This document shows, in pieces, positions 17,464-25,684 of a stretch of 64,000 bases of DNA. Positions within the stretch are counted from its first letter, which is position 1; each line of letters starts with the position of its first letter. The notes beneath the pieces were generated by a model that ran no database searches, was not told the DNA's origin, and saw only the letters and a program-made list of their open reading frames with translations. The stretch lies in assembly GCA_903828675.1 (NCBI GenBank), contig CAIKND010000128.1, forward strand, positions 44,946-108,945, in the 5' to 3' direction. The position numbers and the translations under genes are program-made. The stretch comes from an uncultured Acidobacteriaceae bacterium. GTDB lineage: Bacteria; Acidobacteriota; Terriglobia; Terriglobales; Acidobacteriaceae.

Positions 17464-18423
17464 ATGTCTTCATCGCGCCGGGAATTTATCGCCGGCTTGG
17501 GAGCAGCAGGTGCGCTGGCAGCCGTTCCGCGCTCTGCTCGCGCCAGTCTGGTCCACGGCCCTCTTTACCCGCCCATGAATCTCTCCGTCTTTGACGTGCC
17601 CCTGCATCGCGGCGATCCCATCGTCCGCGCCGGCTGCTCGGCCATCACCTGGAACGGCAAGGACGCGCAGGCCATTGAAGACATCGCGGCCGCCGGCTTC
17701 ACAGGCATCCAGTTGCGCTATCCCGCGCTCGACGAGTTCCCTGACCCGCACGCCCTGCGCGATTTGCTCGCCAAGCACAAGCTCACCTTTGTCGCGCTTT
17801 CCAGCGGCGTCGCCTCGCTCGATCCAGCCATCCGCCTCTCGCAGCTTGAGACCCACGTGCGCCACGCGCAGTATCTCCACGAGGCCGGCGGGCAATATCT
17901 GCAACTCATCGCCGCCACCGCCACCCCCACCCAGGCCTTTACCGCCGCCGACTACAAGCTCCAGGGCCAGCTCTTCACTGAGATTGCCAAGCGCGCCGCC
18001 GACTACGGCATTCATTTCGGGTTCCATAATCACATGAACTCCGTTGGCCAACCTCCAGAAGCTATTGACGCGATCATGGACGCCGCCGACCCCAAATATG
18101 TGTTCCTTGAACTCGACGTCGCCCACTACCTGCAAGGCGGTGGCGATCCGGCCGCGGCCATCCGCAAGTACGGCCGCAGAATCCTCTTCATGCACTTCAA
18201 GGACGTAAAGAAGTCCCCCGATCCCAGCGGTTACGAGTGGGTTGAACTCGGCAAGGGCCGCGTCGATCTTCCCGCCGTCTTCGCCGCGCTCCACGAGGTG
18301 AACTTCCGCAGTTGGGGCATCGTCGAACTCGATCGCGTGCCCGCCGGCGATCCGCTTTCGCCCAAAGACGCCAACGCCTCCAGCCTGCGCTTCCTGCGCG
18401 AGAAATTCGGGGTGCAAGCATGA
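17464..18423 (+). CDS. Tat-exported xylose isomerase-like TIM-barrel protein
   Basis: A 319-residue member of the AP-endonuclease-2 / sugar phosphate isomerase-epimerase superfamily. The N-terminus SSSRREFIAGLGAAGALAA is a twin-arginine signal, so the folded, metal-loaded enzyme is exported. Barrel signatures include GCSAITWNGKD, FGFHNHMNSVG, FLELDVAHYLQGG, MHFKDVKK and GIVELDRVP, which supply the expected acidic and His metal ligands. GGAGGA at 17451-17456 fits ATG 17464. A TATAAT at 17402-17407 may be its -10 box. It overlaps the next gene by four bases (ATGA), so the two are coupled. The sugar handled is unknown. Confidence 0.87.
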   Translation: MSSSRREFIAGLGAAGALAAVPRSARASLVHGPLYPPMNLSVFDVPLHRGDPIVRAGCSAITWNGKDAQAIEDIAAAGFTGIQLRYPALDEFPDPHALRDLLAKHKLTFVALSSGVASLDPAIRLSQLETHVRHAQYLHEAGGQYLQLIAATATPTQAFTAADYKLQGQLFTEIAKRAADYGIHFGFHNHMNSVGQPPEAIDAIMDAADPKYVFLELDVAHYLQGGGDPAAAIRKYGRRILFMHFKDVKKSPDPSGYEWVELGKGRVDLPAVFAALHEVNFRSWGIVELDRVPAGDPLSPKDANASSLRFLREKFGVQA

Positions 18424-19325
18424 GTTGTCCCTTCCGTCTCTCCGTTATCAACGACGAAATCTCCCAGGACTTCGACCACGCCTGCTCGGTTGCCGCCAAC
18501 GACTTCGGCCTTTCCTGGATCGAGATTCGCGGCATGTGGAACAAGAACGTCACCGAACTCGATGCCGGCGAAGTCGACAAAGCCCGCCAGATCCTCGAGA
18601 AATACAAGCTCCGCGTCACTGACATTGCCAGCCCGCTCTTCAAGGTCAACTGGCCCGGCGCGCCGCAATCCAAAGAGGGGCCCCGCCGCGACCAGTTCCA
18701 CGCCGACTTCGACTTCAAGCAGCAGGACAAGGTGCTCGAACGCTGCTTCGATCTCTGCAAGGCCTTCCAGACCGACCGCATACGCTGCTTCGACTTCTGG
18801 CGTCTCGAAGACCAGAAGCCCTATCGCGCCGCCATCAACGACAAGCTCCGCGAAGCCGCCCGTGCCTGTGCCCAGCACAAGCTCATCCTGGTGCTTGAAA
18901 ACGAAATGGCCTGCAACACCGGCAGCGGTCCTGAAGCCATTGAATTGCTCAACCAGGTCCGCGAGCCCAACTTCATGCTCAACTGGGATCCCGGCAACGC
19001 CGCCACCTTCGCCGCAGAAACGCCCTACCCCGACGACTACAACAAGATTCCCAAGCACCGCATCGGCCACTGCCACGCAAAGGACACCATCCGCAAGCCG
19101 GACGGCAAATTTGAGTGGGCTCCGGTCGGCGGCGGCATCATCGACTGGGTCGGCCAGTTCAAAGCCTTCCAGCGCGACGGCTACAACCTCGCCGTAAGCC
19201 TTGAAACCCACTGGCACGGCGGCAAGCCCGAGCCCGGCAGCACCATGGGCGTCCCCGAAGCCTCCACCCGCGCCAGCATGAAAGGCCTTAAGGCAGCCCT
19301 CGCCAAGGCCGGAGCAATCTGCTAA
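18420..19325 (+). CDS. Cytoplasmic xylose isomerase-like TIM-barrel protein
   Basis: A 301-residue paralogue in superfamily but not a close copy of its upstream neighbour, with no signal peptide. Likely metal ligands are Glu in VLENEMACN, Asp in NWDPGNAA, His in GHCHAKD and Glu in SLETHWHGG. It starts inside the stop of the preceding gene (ATGA at 18420-18423), so translation is coupled. A periplasmic and a cytoplasmic member in one operon suggests successive steps on the same sugar or polyol, but the substrate cannot be read from sequence. The gene is followed by a tandem repeat array. Confidence 0.87.
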   Translation: MSCPFRLSVINDEISQDFDHACSVAANDFGLSWIEIRGMWNKNVTELDAGEVDKARQILEKYKLRVTDIASPLFKVNWPGAPQSKEGPRRDQFHADFDFKQQDKVLERCFDLCKAFQTDRIRCFDFWRLEDQKPYRAAINDKLREAARACAQHKLILVLENEMACNTGSGPEAIELLNQVREPNFMLNWDPGNAATFAAETPYPDDYNKIPKHRIGHCHAKDTIRKPDGKFEWAPVGGGIIDWVGQFKAFQRDGYNLAVSLETHWHGGKPEPGSTMGVPEASTRASMKGLKAALAKAGAIC

Positions 19326-19357
19326 AGCATTTTCAATGCAAGTGTTAACTGAACTCT

Positions 19358-19704
19358 CCGTGCCCCATCCTTGAATCGTCCTTTGATTCAAGGATGGGAC
19401 AGCACAAAATTCAATCTCCGCCGTAAAACCTCAAACAGCAAATACTCTAACGCCGGCAACCTTCTAACCGCCTGACTCACGATAAAAGCTCCGTGCCCCA
19501 TCCTTGAATCGTTCTTTGATTCAAGGGTGGGACAGCATAAATTTCAATCTCCGCCGTAAACACTCAAACAGCAAATACTCTAACGCCGGCAACCTTCTAA
19601 CCGCCTGACTCACGATAAAAGCTCCGTGCCCCATCCTTGAATCGTTCTTTGATTCAAGGGTGGGACAGCACAAATTTCAATCTCCGCCGTAAACACTCAA
19701 ACAG
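19358..19704. repeat. 133-bp tandem repeat array, 2.6 units
   Basis: Units begin at 19358, 19491 and 19624 with an exact 133-base period; the third breaks off near 19704. Each unit opens with a palindrome of the GTGCCCCATCC family. In unit 1 its 14-base arms (CCCATCCTTGAATC and complement) match perfectly around a 7-base loop; units 2 and 3 differ together by one transition that leaves a T-G pair. The rest of the unit shows no gene. The array fills the space between the TIM-barrel operon and the glycosidase. Confidence 0.92.
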
Positions 19705-19843
19705 AAATCGCTTTAGCCCTCCCGCAGTTCTGATTCATAACCCCGGTCCAGCGGCGCAGCCCCCGCCACTATACTTGTTGATGCAGTCCGGCCACCGTCG
19801 CACAGCCCCGGCGGCTGCACTTTCCAGCGATCGGAGCAATACC

Positions 19844-21520
19844 TTGAAATGCCTCAGCGTACTCACCCTTCTCGTCTCCGTCGCTTCGTGCGGATCAGCC
19901 CTCGGACAGGCTCACAGCTCCCCAGCCGGTTTGCCCCATCTTGAGAATCACGGCAGCGCAACCCAGCTTGTTGTCGACGGCAAGCCCTTTCTCGTTCTTG
20001 GCGGCGAACTGCATAATTCCAGCTCCTCCAGTGTCGAATACATGCAGCCGGTTTGGCCCCGGCTTGCGGCCATGCATCTCAATACCGTCCTGCTGCCCGT
20101 CGCCTGGGAGACCATTGAGCTGGCAGAGGGCAAGTTCGATTTCCAATGTGTCGACGGCCTGCTCAGCGGAGCCCGCGACAACCACCTCAAACTCGTCATC
20201 CTATGGTTCGGCGCCTGGAAAAATACCTATTCCAGCTACGCTCCCGCATGGGTCAAGAACGGCAACGACAGGTTCCCCCGTGTCCAAACCAGCGATGGCC
20301 GGGGCACCGAGCGCCTCTCGCCCTTTAGCGCCGCAGTGCGCGATGCCGATGCGCGCGCCTTCGCGCAGCTCATGCGCCACCTGCGCGAAGTCGACTCCGA
20401 GCAGCACACCGTCCTCATGGTGCAGGTCGAAAATGAGGTTGGCGTCGTCCCCGAATCCCGTGATCACTCCCCAGTCGCGGATGCCTCCTTCGCATCTCCG
20501 GTCCCGCCGGCCCTTACCAGCTTTATCCAGAATCATCGCGCCGCTTTGGATCCCGCCTTCCGCGCAGCCTGGGAAGCGGCAGGCGGCAAAACAGCGGGGA
20601 CATGGCAGCAAGTCTTCGGCAAATCATCGCTCACCGACGACCTCTTCATGGCCTGGCAATATGCCTCTTACATCGAGCGCATCGCCGCCGCCGGCAAAGC
20701 CGAATACCCGCTGCCCATGTACGCCAACGCAGCCTTGATCAGGCCCAACTACGAGCCCGGACAGTACAACAGCGGCGGTCCGCTCCCGCATTCCATGGAC
20801 GTCTGGCGCGCGGCGGCGCCCTCGCTCGACTTTCTGTCTCCCGATATTTACTTCAACGAATTTGCCCTTTGGGCAGGCAGCTACGCGCGTCCCGGCAACC
20901 CGCTCTTCATCCCCGAGGCGCAAGGCGGTCCGGCCGGCGCAGCCAACGCTCTTTACGCCTTCGGCCGTCTCTCCGCCATCGGCTTCGCCCCCTTCGGCAT
21001 CGACGACCTGGGCAACGCTCCGCTCGATCTCGTCGGCATCACCAATCCATCGGAAAGCCCTGACAACGCCGCCATCGCCAGCGTCTACACTGTGCTGTCC
21101 CGCCTGGCCCCCATGATCCTTGAAAGGCAGAGCGCAAACGGCCTCTCCGCCGCGCTCATCGAAGGTGAAGCCCAGCGGTCGGCTAGGTTCTCCCTCGGCG
21201 ACTTCACCGCCACCATGACCCGTGCCGGCGGAGCCTCCAACGCCGCTGCGCGCATCGCCGCACTCTTCCTCCAAACCGGGCCCGCCGAATTCCTTGTCGT
21301 CGGCAGCGGCGATGCCCAGATCACCTTCTCCACCGACAAACCCGGTCCACCCATTGTCGGCATCGAGAGCATCGACGAAGAGATCTTCCAGAAAGGAGCC
21401 TGGGTGCCGCAACGTCGGCTCAATGGCGACGAGAACTCCCAGGGACAAGCGCTACGCCTCAGCGCCGCAGACCTCGCCCAGGGCAAAATCTATCGCATCC
21501 GCCTCTACCGCTACCGGTAG
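19844..21520 (+). CDS. Lipoprotein beta-galactosidase-like glycoside hydrolase (GH35/42-type with DUF5597-like C-terminus)
   Basis: A 558-residue secreted glycosidase. The start is taken as TTG 19844 because GGAG lies seven bases before it and because it gives a lipoprotein signal with lipobox VASC. ATG 19781 is an alternative, and frames further upstream run into the tandem repeat. The TIM-barrel core shows the N-terminal FLVLGGELHNSS and VLLPVAWETIEL typical of this clan, a proton-donor Glu in VQVENEVG and a nucleophile Glu in FIPEAQGG. The C-terminal domain is beta-rich. Together with the preceding TIM-barrel isomerases and the arabinanase this suggests plant-polysaccharide use. The exact linkage is not known. 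Confidence 0.82.
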   Translation: MKCLSVLTLLVSVASCGSALGQAHSSPAGLPHLENHGSATQLVVDGKPFLVLGGELHNSSSSSVEYMQPVWPRLAAMHLNTVLLPVAWETIELAEGKFDFQCVDGLLSGARDNHLKLVILWFGAWKNTYSSYAPAWVKNGNDRFPRVQTSDGRGTERLSPFSAAVRDADARAFAQLMRHLREVDSEQHTVLMVQVENEVGVVPESRDHSPVADASFASPVPPALTSFIQNHRAALDPAFRAAWEAAGGKTAGTWQQVFGKSSLTDDLFMAWQYASYIERIAAAGKAEYPLPMYANAALIRPNYEPGQYNSGGPLPHSMDVWRAAAPSLDFLSPDIYFNEFALWAGSYARPGNPLFIPEAQGGPAGAANALYAFGRLSAIGFAPFGIDDLGNAPLDLVGITNPSESPDNAAIASVYTVLSRLAPMILERQSANGLSAALIEGEAQRSARFSLGDFTATMTRAGGASNAAARIAALFLQTGPAEFLVVGSGDAQITFSTDKPGPPIVGIESIDEEIFQKGAWVPQRRLNGDENSQGQALRLSAADLAQGKIYRIRLYRYR

Positions 21521-21569
21521 GGCATCCCCGCGAGTGTCCCGAATCTGAAGCTCGCATCAAGAATGACCT

Positions 21570-21616
21570 GTCATCCTGAGTGACCGAAGCGTAGCGAAGG
21601 GAGTCGAAGGACCTGC
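21570..21616. repeat. GTCATCCTGA-type interspersed repeat, copy 1
   Basis: Begins GTCATCCTGAGTGACCGAAG and ends near GGACCTGC. The same ends recur at 21744-21772, with the middle shortened. Repeats with this GTCATCCTGA...GGATCTGC layout are widespread in bacterial intergenic regions. No transposase of its own is visible. Confidence 0.7.
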
Positions 21617-21743
21617 GGTGCGGGCGCCCTATTTATGCAACGAACATCGGATTCACCACACCAGCCGAGAAGTTACAAACCACCACTTCCGAATAGCCGA
21701 CCATAATGCCCACCCGGCATCATCATCCTCTACCCACGGCACT

Positions 21744-21772
21744 GTCATCCTGAACGCAGTGAAGGATCTGCG
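21744..21772. repeat. GTCATCCTGA-type interspersed repeat, copy 2
   Basis: GTCATCCTGAACGCAGTGAA followed by GGATCTGCG, a short version of the repeat at 21570. Both lie in the 434-base gap after the glycosidase gene. The rest of that gap shows a direct duplication of GTGACGCTGA near 21838 and 21872 but no gene. Confidence 0.65.
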
Positions 21773-21954
21773 TTTGCCTTTGAGAGTTTCAATGCGGCGC
21801 TATTTCCTGATAGCCGACGATTCGCCCGGAATACAGTGACGCTGAATCGCAGCGGGTTCGACCTCGTACGGTGACGCTGAGTACAGGCGCAACCGGGCAT
21901 CGCTGATATTGTGTCCCTTTATTGTTCCATTCGTTGCGGGAGCTGTGCGGTAAT

Positions 21955-22665
21955 ATGACCGGCATTACAATTCTCAAAAACCATGTTCTGTTTCACGAGG
22001 GTATGAACGTGAAATGGAACGAACCGCGTCCTTCGATTGATGGCATCCCACTATCTAAATTCGCCGATTTAGTCCTTCGATGGAGTAAGTATTCTGGTTA
22101 TCTGCTTCGAACCCAAAAAACAGGAATGCGCAAGTCTAGTGATCATGATGGTTCACCGTTTGAGGATTTCTATGACATCTATTTCAATGTGACGACGGAT
22201 GACTATACGGAGTCGGCCGATCCCTATATTTCTATTACCTTCCATGACACTCTCGATGATGACTATGATTATGTCGGGATGGCGAGGGTGAGCCGAAGAG
22301 CGACCACGGCCTACAAATGGGGAGACAAGGGCGAAATGTGTGAGAAGAGATTCAAGATATATAGGGCAGAGATAAAACGGAAGGAGGGTGACGCGGAAAT
22401 CTGGTTTCGAGACGAACTGGCACCGCTGCAGGGAATTCTGGATGATCTTGACCAGACAACGCGGACCCTGCGTTCCTGGGCCGATAGCGGGCTAAGCATG
22501 AGGGTGGTTTGCACGAAATTATTCTGCCGGAGTTACAATTCAGCGATTATCGGGAGCGATCAACTTCTCCTTGACGCTGGCGAGGGTCTGTCGCTCGATG
22601 ATTTCAACCAGAAAATGAGATGCAAGGTGTGTGGTGCCCGCTCCCCCATACTGAGCGTGGTTTAG
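21955..22665 (+). CDS. Hypothetical protein with C-terminal zinc ribbon
   Basis: A 236-residue protein of unknown function. The N-terminal two thirds are acidic with many Asp and Tyr (DDYTESADPYISITFHDTL). The C-terminus has two cysteine knuckles, VCTKLFCRS and CKVCGARS, spaced as in small zinc ribbons. Base composition is clearly lower in G+C than in the flanking genes: two sampled 60-base lines (22021 and 22201) contain 29 and 27 G+C, against about 60 percent around. ATG 21955 is preferred to TTG 21922; neither has a strong ribosome-binding site. It is followed after 94 bases by a DarT-like gene of similar composition, so the two probably arrived together. Confidence 0.7.
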   Translation: MTGITILKNHVLFHEGMNVKWNEPRPSIDGIPLSKFADLVLRWSKYSGYLLRTQKTGMRKSSDHDGSPFEDFYDIYFNVTTDDYTESADPYISITFHDTLDDDYDYVGMARVSRRATTAYKWGDKGEMCEKRFKIYRAEIKRKEGDAEIWFRDELAPLQGILDDLDQTTRTLRSWADSGLSMRVVCTKLFCRSYNSAIIGSDQLLLDAGEGLSLDDFNQKMRCKVCGARSPILSVV

Positions 22666-22759
22666 TCTTCATGAGATCGCGCCAGGTTCGCGACAGAGAT
22701 CGGTTCGCGGCACTTCGGCAGCGTTACTCTCACTGCTCACTGCATGAGGACTTCAACAA

Positions 22760-23377
22760 GTGAAGAAGGCTGATTATAGAGAAAGTATCCGCTCAATTGC
22801 GGAACAGCGGGAGATCCTCCACCTGCTGCACTTTACCCAATTCAGCAATCTTCGCGAGATTGTGAAGCATGGGCTTCTGTCGAGGGACAAACTGGCGGGT
22901 CCGGAATATATGGCCTACGCCATTGATCGCTTCCGATTAGACGGTAATGGAGAGGCGGTATCGGTTTCAATCTCGCGAGTGAATGAACGGATGTTCGCGG
23001 CAAAACGCTATAGAAGCGGCCACGCGGATTGGGTACTCCTCGTTCTTCCATCAGAGATTTTGTGGACGCACAATTGTCTCTTTTCGTGGCGTAATGCAGC
23101 GAAGAAGGAGGTCAGAGATCACCGAGGGTGGCGGCGCGGCCCTTGGGCATTCTCTAAGATGTTCGAGGGCAGCGTAGCGGATAGAAATGATCTCCCAATG
23201 CACTATCCAACCGATCCTGAGGCCGAGGTCCAGGTGCTGGAGTCAATCTCACCGGACCTCATTCTTGGGGCTGTCGTGTTTCGGCCCGAAATGGTTGATA
23301 AGGTGCAGGCGTGTCTGGAAGGTTTGCCCGGAGCGAAGAGGTTAGTTGTGTTCGATGAGGATACAGGCGAGCGCTAA
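22760..23377 (+). CDS. DarT-like (DUF4433-type) ADP-ribosyltransferase
   Basis: A 205-residue protein with the layout of DarT toxins, which attach ADP-ribose to thymidine in single-stranded DNA. Visible features: an N-terminal LHFTQFSNLREIVKHGLLSR (His24 region, where DarT binds NAD), an aromatic central part with WVLLVLPSEILW and FSWRNAA, and PEAEVQVLESI near residue 153, whose Glu156 fits the catalytic Glu of the AE-x-V motif. No macrodomain antitoxin (DarG) is encoded next to it; the upstream gene has a zinc ribbon instead. G+C is low, as in that neighbour. GTG 22760 is the start. The family call is by motif pattern and should be tested by structure prediction. Confidence 0.6.
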   Translation: MKKADYRESIRSIAEQREILHLLHFTQFSNLREIVKHGLLSRDKLAGPEYMAYAIDRFRLDGNGEAVSVSISRVNERMFAAKRYRSGHADWVLLVLPSEILWTHNCLFSWRNAAKKEVRDHRGWRRGPWAFSKMFEGSVADRNDLPMHYPTDPEAEVQVLESISPDLILGAVVFRPEMVDKVQACLEGLPGAKRLVVFDEDTGER

Positions 23378-23848
23378 GAACGCGTGGGAGATTGCGGTTC
23401 TCTGCCGACTAGTTCTTCGAAGCGTCGAGGTTGCATCACCGCCAATCCCTCCCTAACCCACTATTGATCCTCCCAAGCCTGCCGCCAGATTCCCCCTGGA
23501 ATCAGAAACCTCTTCCGCAGCCCATTCAACCAGCCGCAAAGACCGCCAAGCGAATGAGTATTTCGCAGTTTGCAGATTATTTCCGCAATCCTGCTACGCT
23601 TGAATCATGGTCAGGGAATCCCAAAACTCCGATGCGAGATGCAGTGCTCCGAAGCGGGTCCTGACAGAAGCCGGGTACCCCCCTCCCTACCCTCCTACCC
23701 ACCCCCCCTCCCCCCGCAAGCGGTGAAGGTTTGAAGGCGTAAAACACCGCAATCTCAAGGCAAAACCCAGTCAATTCAGGACAAAACCCAGGCAATCGCC
23801 TCGACGTTTCCTGTCGCTCGATCTTTCTCCGTCCGGCTTCGAATCAAC
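23378..23848. other. 471-base region without a convincing gene
   Basis: No supported coding region. A short open frame (23431-23664) has no ribosome-binding site and low-complexity content. The region holds a pyrimidine tract (23678-23715) and a near-duplicate (AAAACCCAGTCAATTCAGG and AAAACCCAGGCAA at about 23763-23795). Downstream lies the 3' end of tldD on the minus strand. Confidence 0.5.
23678..23715 (-). other. Potential G-quadruplex tract
   Basis: On the minus strand this 38-base stretch contains at least five runs of three or more G separated by one to six bases. It lies about 130 bases beyond the tldD stop, on the strand of the tldD transcript, so it could form in the 3' end of that RNA or in the DNA. 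Confidence 0.55.
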
Positions 23849-25303
23849 TTACCGCCCAGTGCCGCCAACGGTCATCTTGTCCAGCTTGATGGTAGGCATG
23901 CCCACGCCCACAGGCACCGATTGCCCGTCCTTGCCGCAGGTGCCAACGCCTTCGTCCAGTTTTAGATCGTAGCCGACCATCGACACGTGTTTCAGCGCCT
24001 CCGGCCCATTACCGATCAGGGTGGCGTCGCGCACCGGAGCGGTAATTTTGCCGTCTTCGATCAGGTAAGCTTCCGACGCCGAAAAGACAAATTTGCCGTT
24101 GGTGATGTCCACCTGTCCGCCGCCGAAGTTCACCGCGTAAAGGCCGCGTTTTACTGAGCGCAAAATGTCCTCCGGTGCGTCGTCGCCGGCCAGCATGTAG
24201 GTGTTCGTCATGCGCGGCATGGGAATCGATTGGTAGCTCTCGCGCCGTCCCGAACCGGTATTCGCGCAGCCCATCAGCCGCGCCGAGAGCTTGTCGGAGA
24301 GGTAGCCCTTCAGCACGCCGCCCTCGATCAGAACCGTCTCCTGGGTCGGCGAGCCTTCGTCGTCCACGTTCAGCGAACCGCGGCGTCCGGCGATGGTTCC
24401 GTTGTCCACAACCGTGACCTTGGAGCTGGCCACCGACTGCCCGATTAGCCCTGTAAACGCCGAGGTCTTCTTGCGGTTGAAGTCGGCTTCCAGGCCGTGG
24501 CCCACGGCCTCGTGCAGCAGGATTCCGGGCCAGCCGGGACCCAGAACCACTTCCATCTCGCCGGCCGGAGCGGATACGGCGCTCAGTTGCAGAATCGCAC
24601 CGCGTGCGGCCTCGCGAGCCAGGGACTCGGGACTTTTGGAGCCGACGAACTGCTCCAGCCCAGACCGTCCTCCGCCGCCCGCGCCGCCCTTGGTCGTGGT
24701 GACGCCTTCCTTGGCGATCACTGAGACGTTCAGCCGGCACAGCGGCTGCGTGTCGCTGGCGAAGGCTCCGTCAGAGGCCGCGATCAGAATCCGGCGCAAT
24801 TCCTCCGAGTAGCCCGCCCCCACCTGCACGATGCGGCTGTCAAATGCGCGGGCTGCGCGGTCAGCTCTCAGGATCAGCTCCAGCCGCGCGGCCAGATCCA
24901 GATCGTAACCGCCCAAGGGGACAGGGTAGAGATCGGCCGAGGCAGTATCCATGAATCCCTGAACCGGCTGTTTCGCCGGCCCGGACGCAATAAGAGCCGC
25001 CGTGCGCGCGGCGTGCAGCAGCCGTTCTGGGCTCAGATTGTCGGTGTAGGCATAGCCGGTGCGCTCGCCCGAGAGCACCCGAATGCCGCATCCGGCGCTG
25101 GTCCCCTGGCTTGCCGACTTCACGATCTGCTCGTCAACCCCAAGTGATGTGGCCGTAACCGACTCAAAGTACAGGTCTGCGTAGTCGCCGCCGGCCGAGA
25201 GCGCTTCGCCCAGACAGCGTTCCAGCAGTCGCTCGGTGATGCCGAATTTATCAAAAAAGTAGCGCTTATGGCTGGGAGCAGGAGAAGCAGCCGGATTGGT
25301 CAT
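23849..25303 (-). CDS. tldD: TldD metalloprotease subunit
   Basis: Catalytic subunit of the TldD/TldE protease, which removes leader peptides and degrades unfolded peptides in the cytoplasm. The 484-residue protein has the zinc motif HEAVGH at residues 264-269 in the context ILLHEAVGHGLEAD, and the conserved RMTNTYMLAGDDAPEDI and GGGQVDITNGKFVFS. No signal peptide. Its usual partner, pmbA (tldE), is in the window at 47367 on the other strand, so the two are not an operon here. A secreted TldD/TldE-like pair lies between them at 38182-42036. Confidence 0.96.
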   Translation of the reverse strand: MTNPAASPAPSHKRYFFDKFGITERLLERCLGEALSAGGDYADLYFESVTATSLGVDEQIVKSASQGTSAGCGIRVLSGERTGYAYTDNLSPERLLHAARTAALIASGPAKQPVQGFMDTASADLYPVPLGGYDLDLAARLELILRADRAARAFDSRIVQVGAGYSEELRRILIAASDGAFASDTQPLCRLNVSVIAKEGVTTTKGGAGGGGRSGLEQFVGSKSPESLAREAARGAILQLSAVSAPAGEMEVVLGPGWPGILLHEAVGHGLEADFNRKKTSAFTGLIGQSVASSKVTVVDNGTIAGRRGSLNVDDEGSPTQETVLIEGGVLKGYLSDKLSARLMGCANTGSGRRESYQSIPMPRMTNTYMLAGDDAPEDILRSVKRGLYAVNFGGGQVDITNGKFVFSASEAYLIEDGKITAPVRDATLIGNGPEALKHVSMVGYDLKLDEGVGTCGKDGQSVPVGVGMPTIKLDKMTVGGTGR

Positions 25304-25423
25304 CGTGGCTACAGTTTACGCTGGTTCCCCTCTCGCGAGTAGGTCCGGCGCACCCGTTCCTCATTTGATGCCACAGCCCATTGACCTGTCCCGCCACCCG
25401 CCTCGCCGTGCTAGATTCAACCC

Positions 25424-25543
25424 ATGAAGAAGATTCTTGCTGCTGTGCTGCTCCTCTTGGTGTTTGCGAGCCCGGCGTTCTCCGCCACCAGGCACCATCA
25501 CCGCCACCACCAACCCACCCGCCACCATCACCACAAGGCCTAA
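25424..25543 (+). CDS. Small secreted histidine-rich peptide (39 residues)
   Basis: A short frame (ATG 25424, TAA 25541) encoding a clear signal peptide, MKKILAAVLLLLVFASPAFS, followed by a mature tail of about 19 residues with ten His (ATRHHHRHHQPTRHHHHKA). Such tails bind transition metals, so a periplasmic nickel, copper or zinc sink is a reasonable guess. It lies between the 5' end of tldD and the bacillithiol-transferase-like gene and is followed directly by a GC-rich stem-loop. No good ribosome-binding site is seen, which lowers confidence. Codon choice and the perfect signal-peptide layout support it as a real gene. Confidence 0.6.
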   Translation: MKKILAAVLLLLVFASPAFSATRHHHRHHQPTRHHHHKA

Positions 25544-25549
25544 CAAGCT

Positions 25550-25584
25550 CCCCGGCCACCGAGCACCACCACACCTGGCCGGGG
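25550..25584 (+). repeat. GC-rich stem-loop after the histidine-rich peptide gene
   Basis: Nine-base arms (25550-25558 and 25576-25584, CCCCGGCCA and complement) with a 17-base loop. The left arm and loop start are nearly identical to the stem-loop at 17345. No T-run follows, so a rho-independent terminator is not strongly supported. Confidence 0.5.
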
Positions 25585-25684
25585 CGTTCGGTCTGATTGC
25601 ACTTAAGAACTGCCAACAGGCCAAACGCAATACGCACCTCCGTCATTGACGACTCAGATTCACTAGTACACCAAGGTTCATACC

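Noticed and set aside
23431..23664. 77-codon open frame after the DarT-like gene
   Set aside because: Pro/Ser-rich low-complexity content, no ribosome-binding site, and it runs into the pyrimidine tract.
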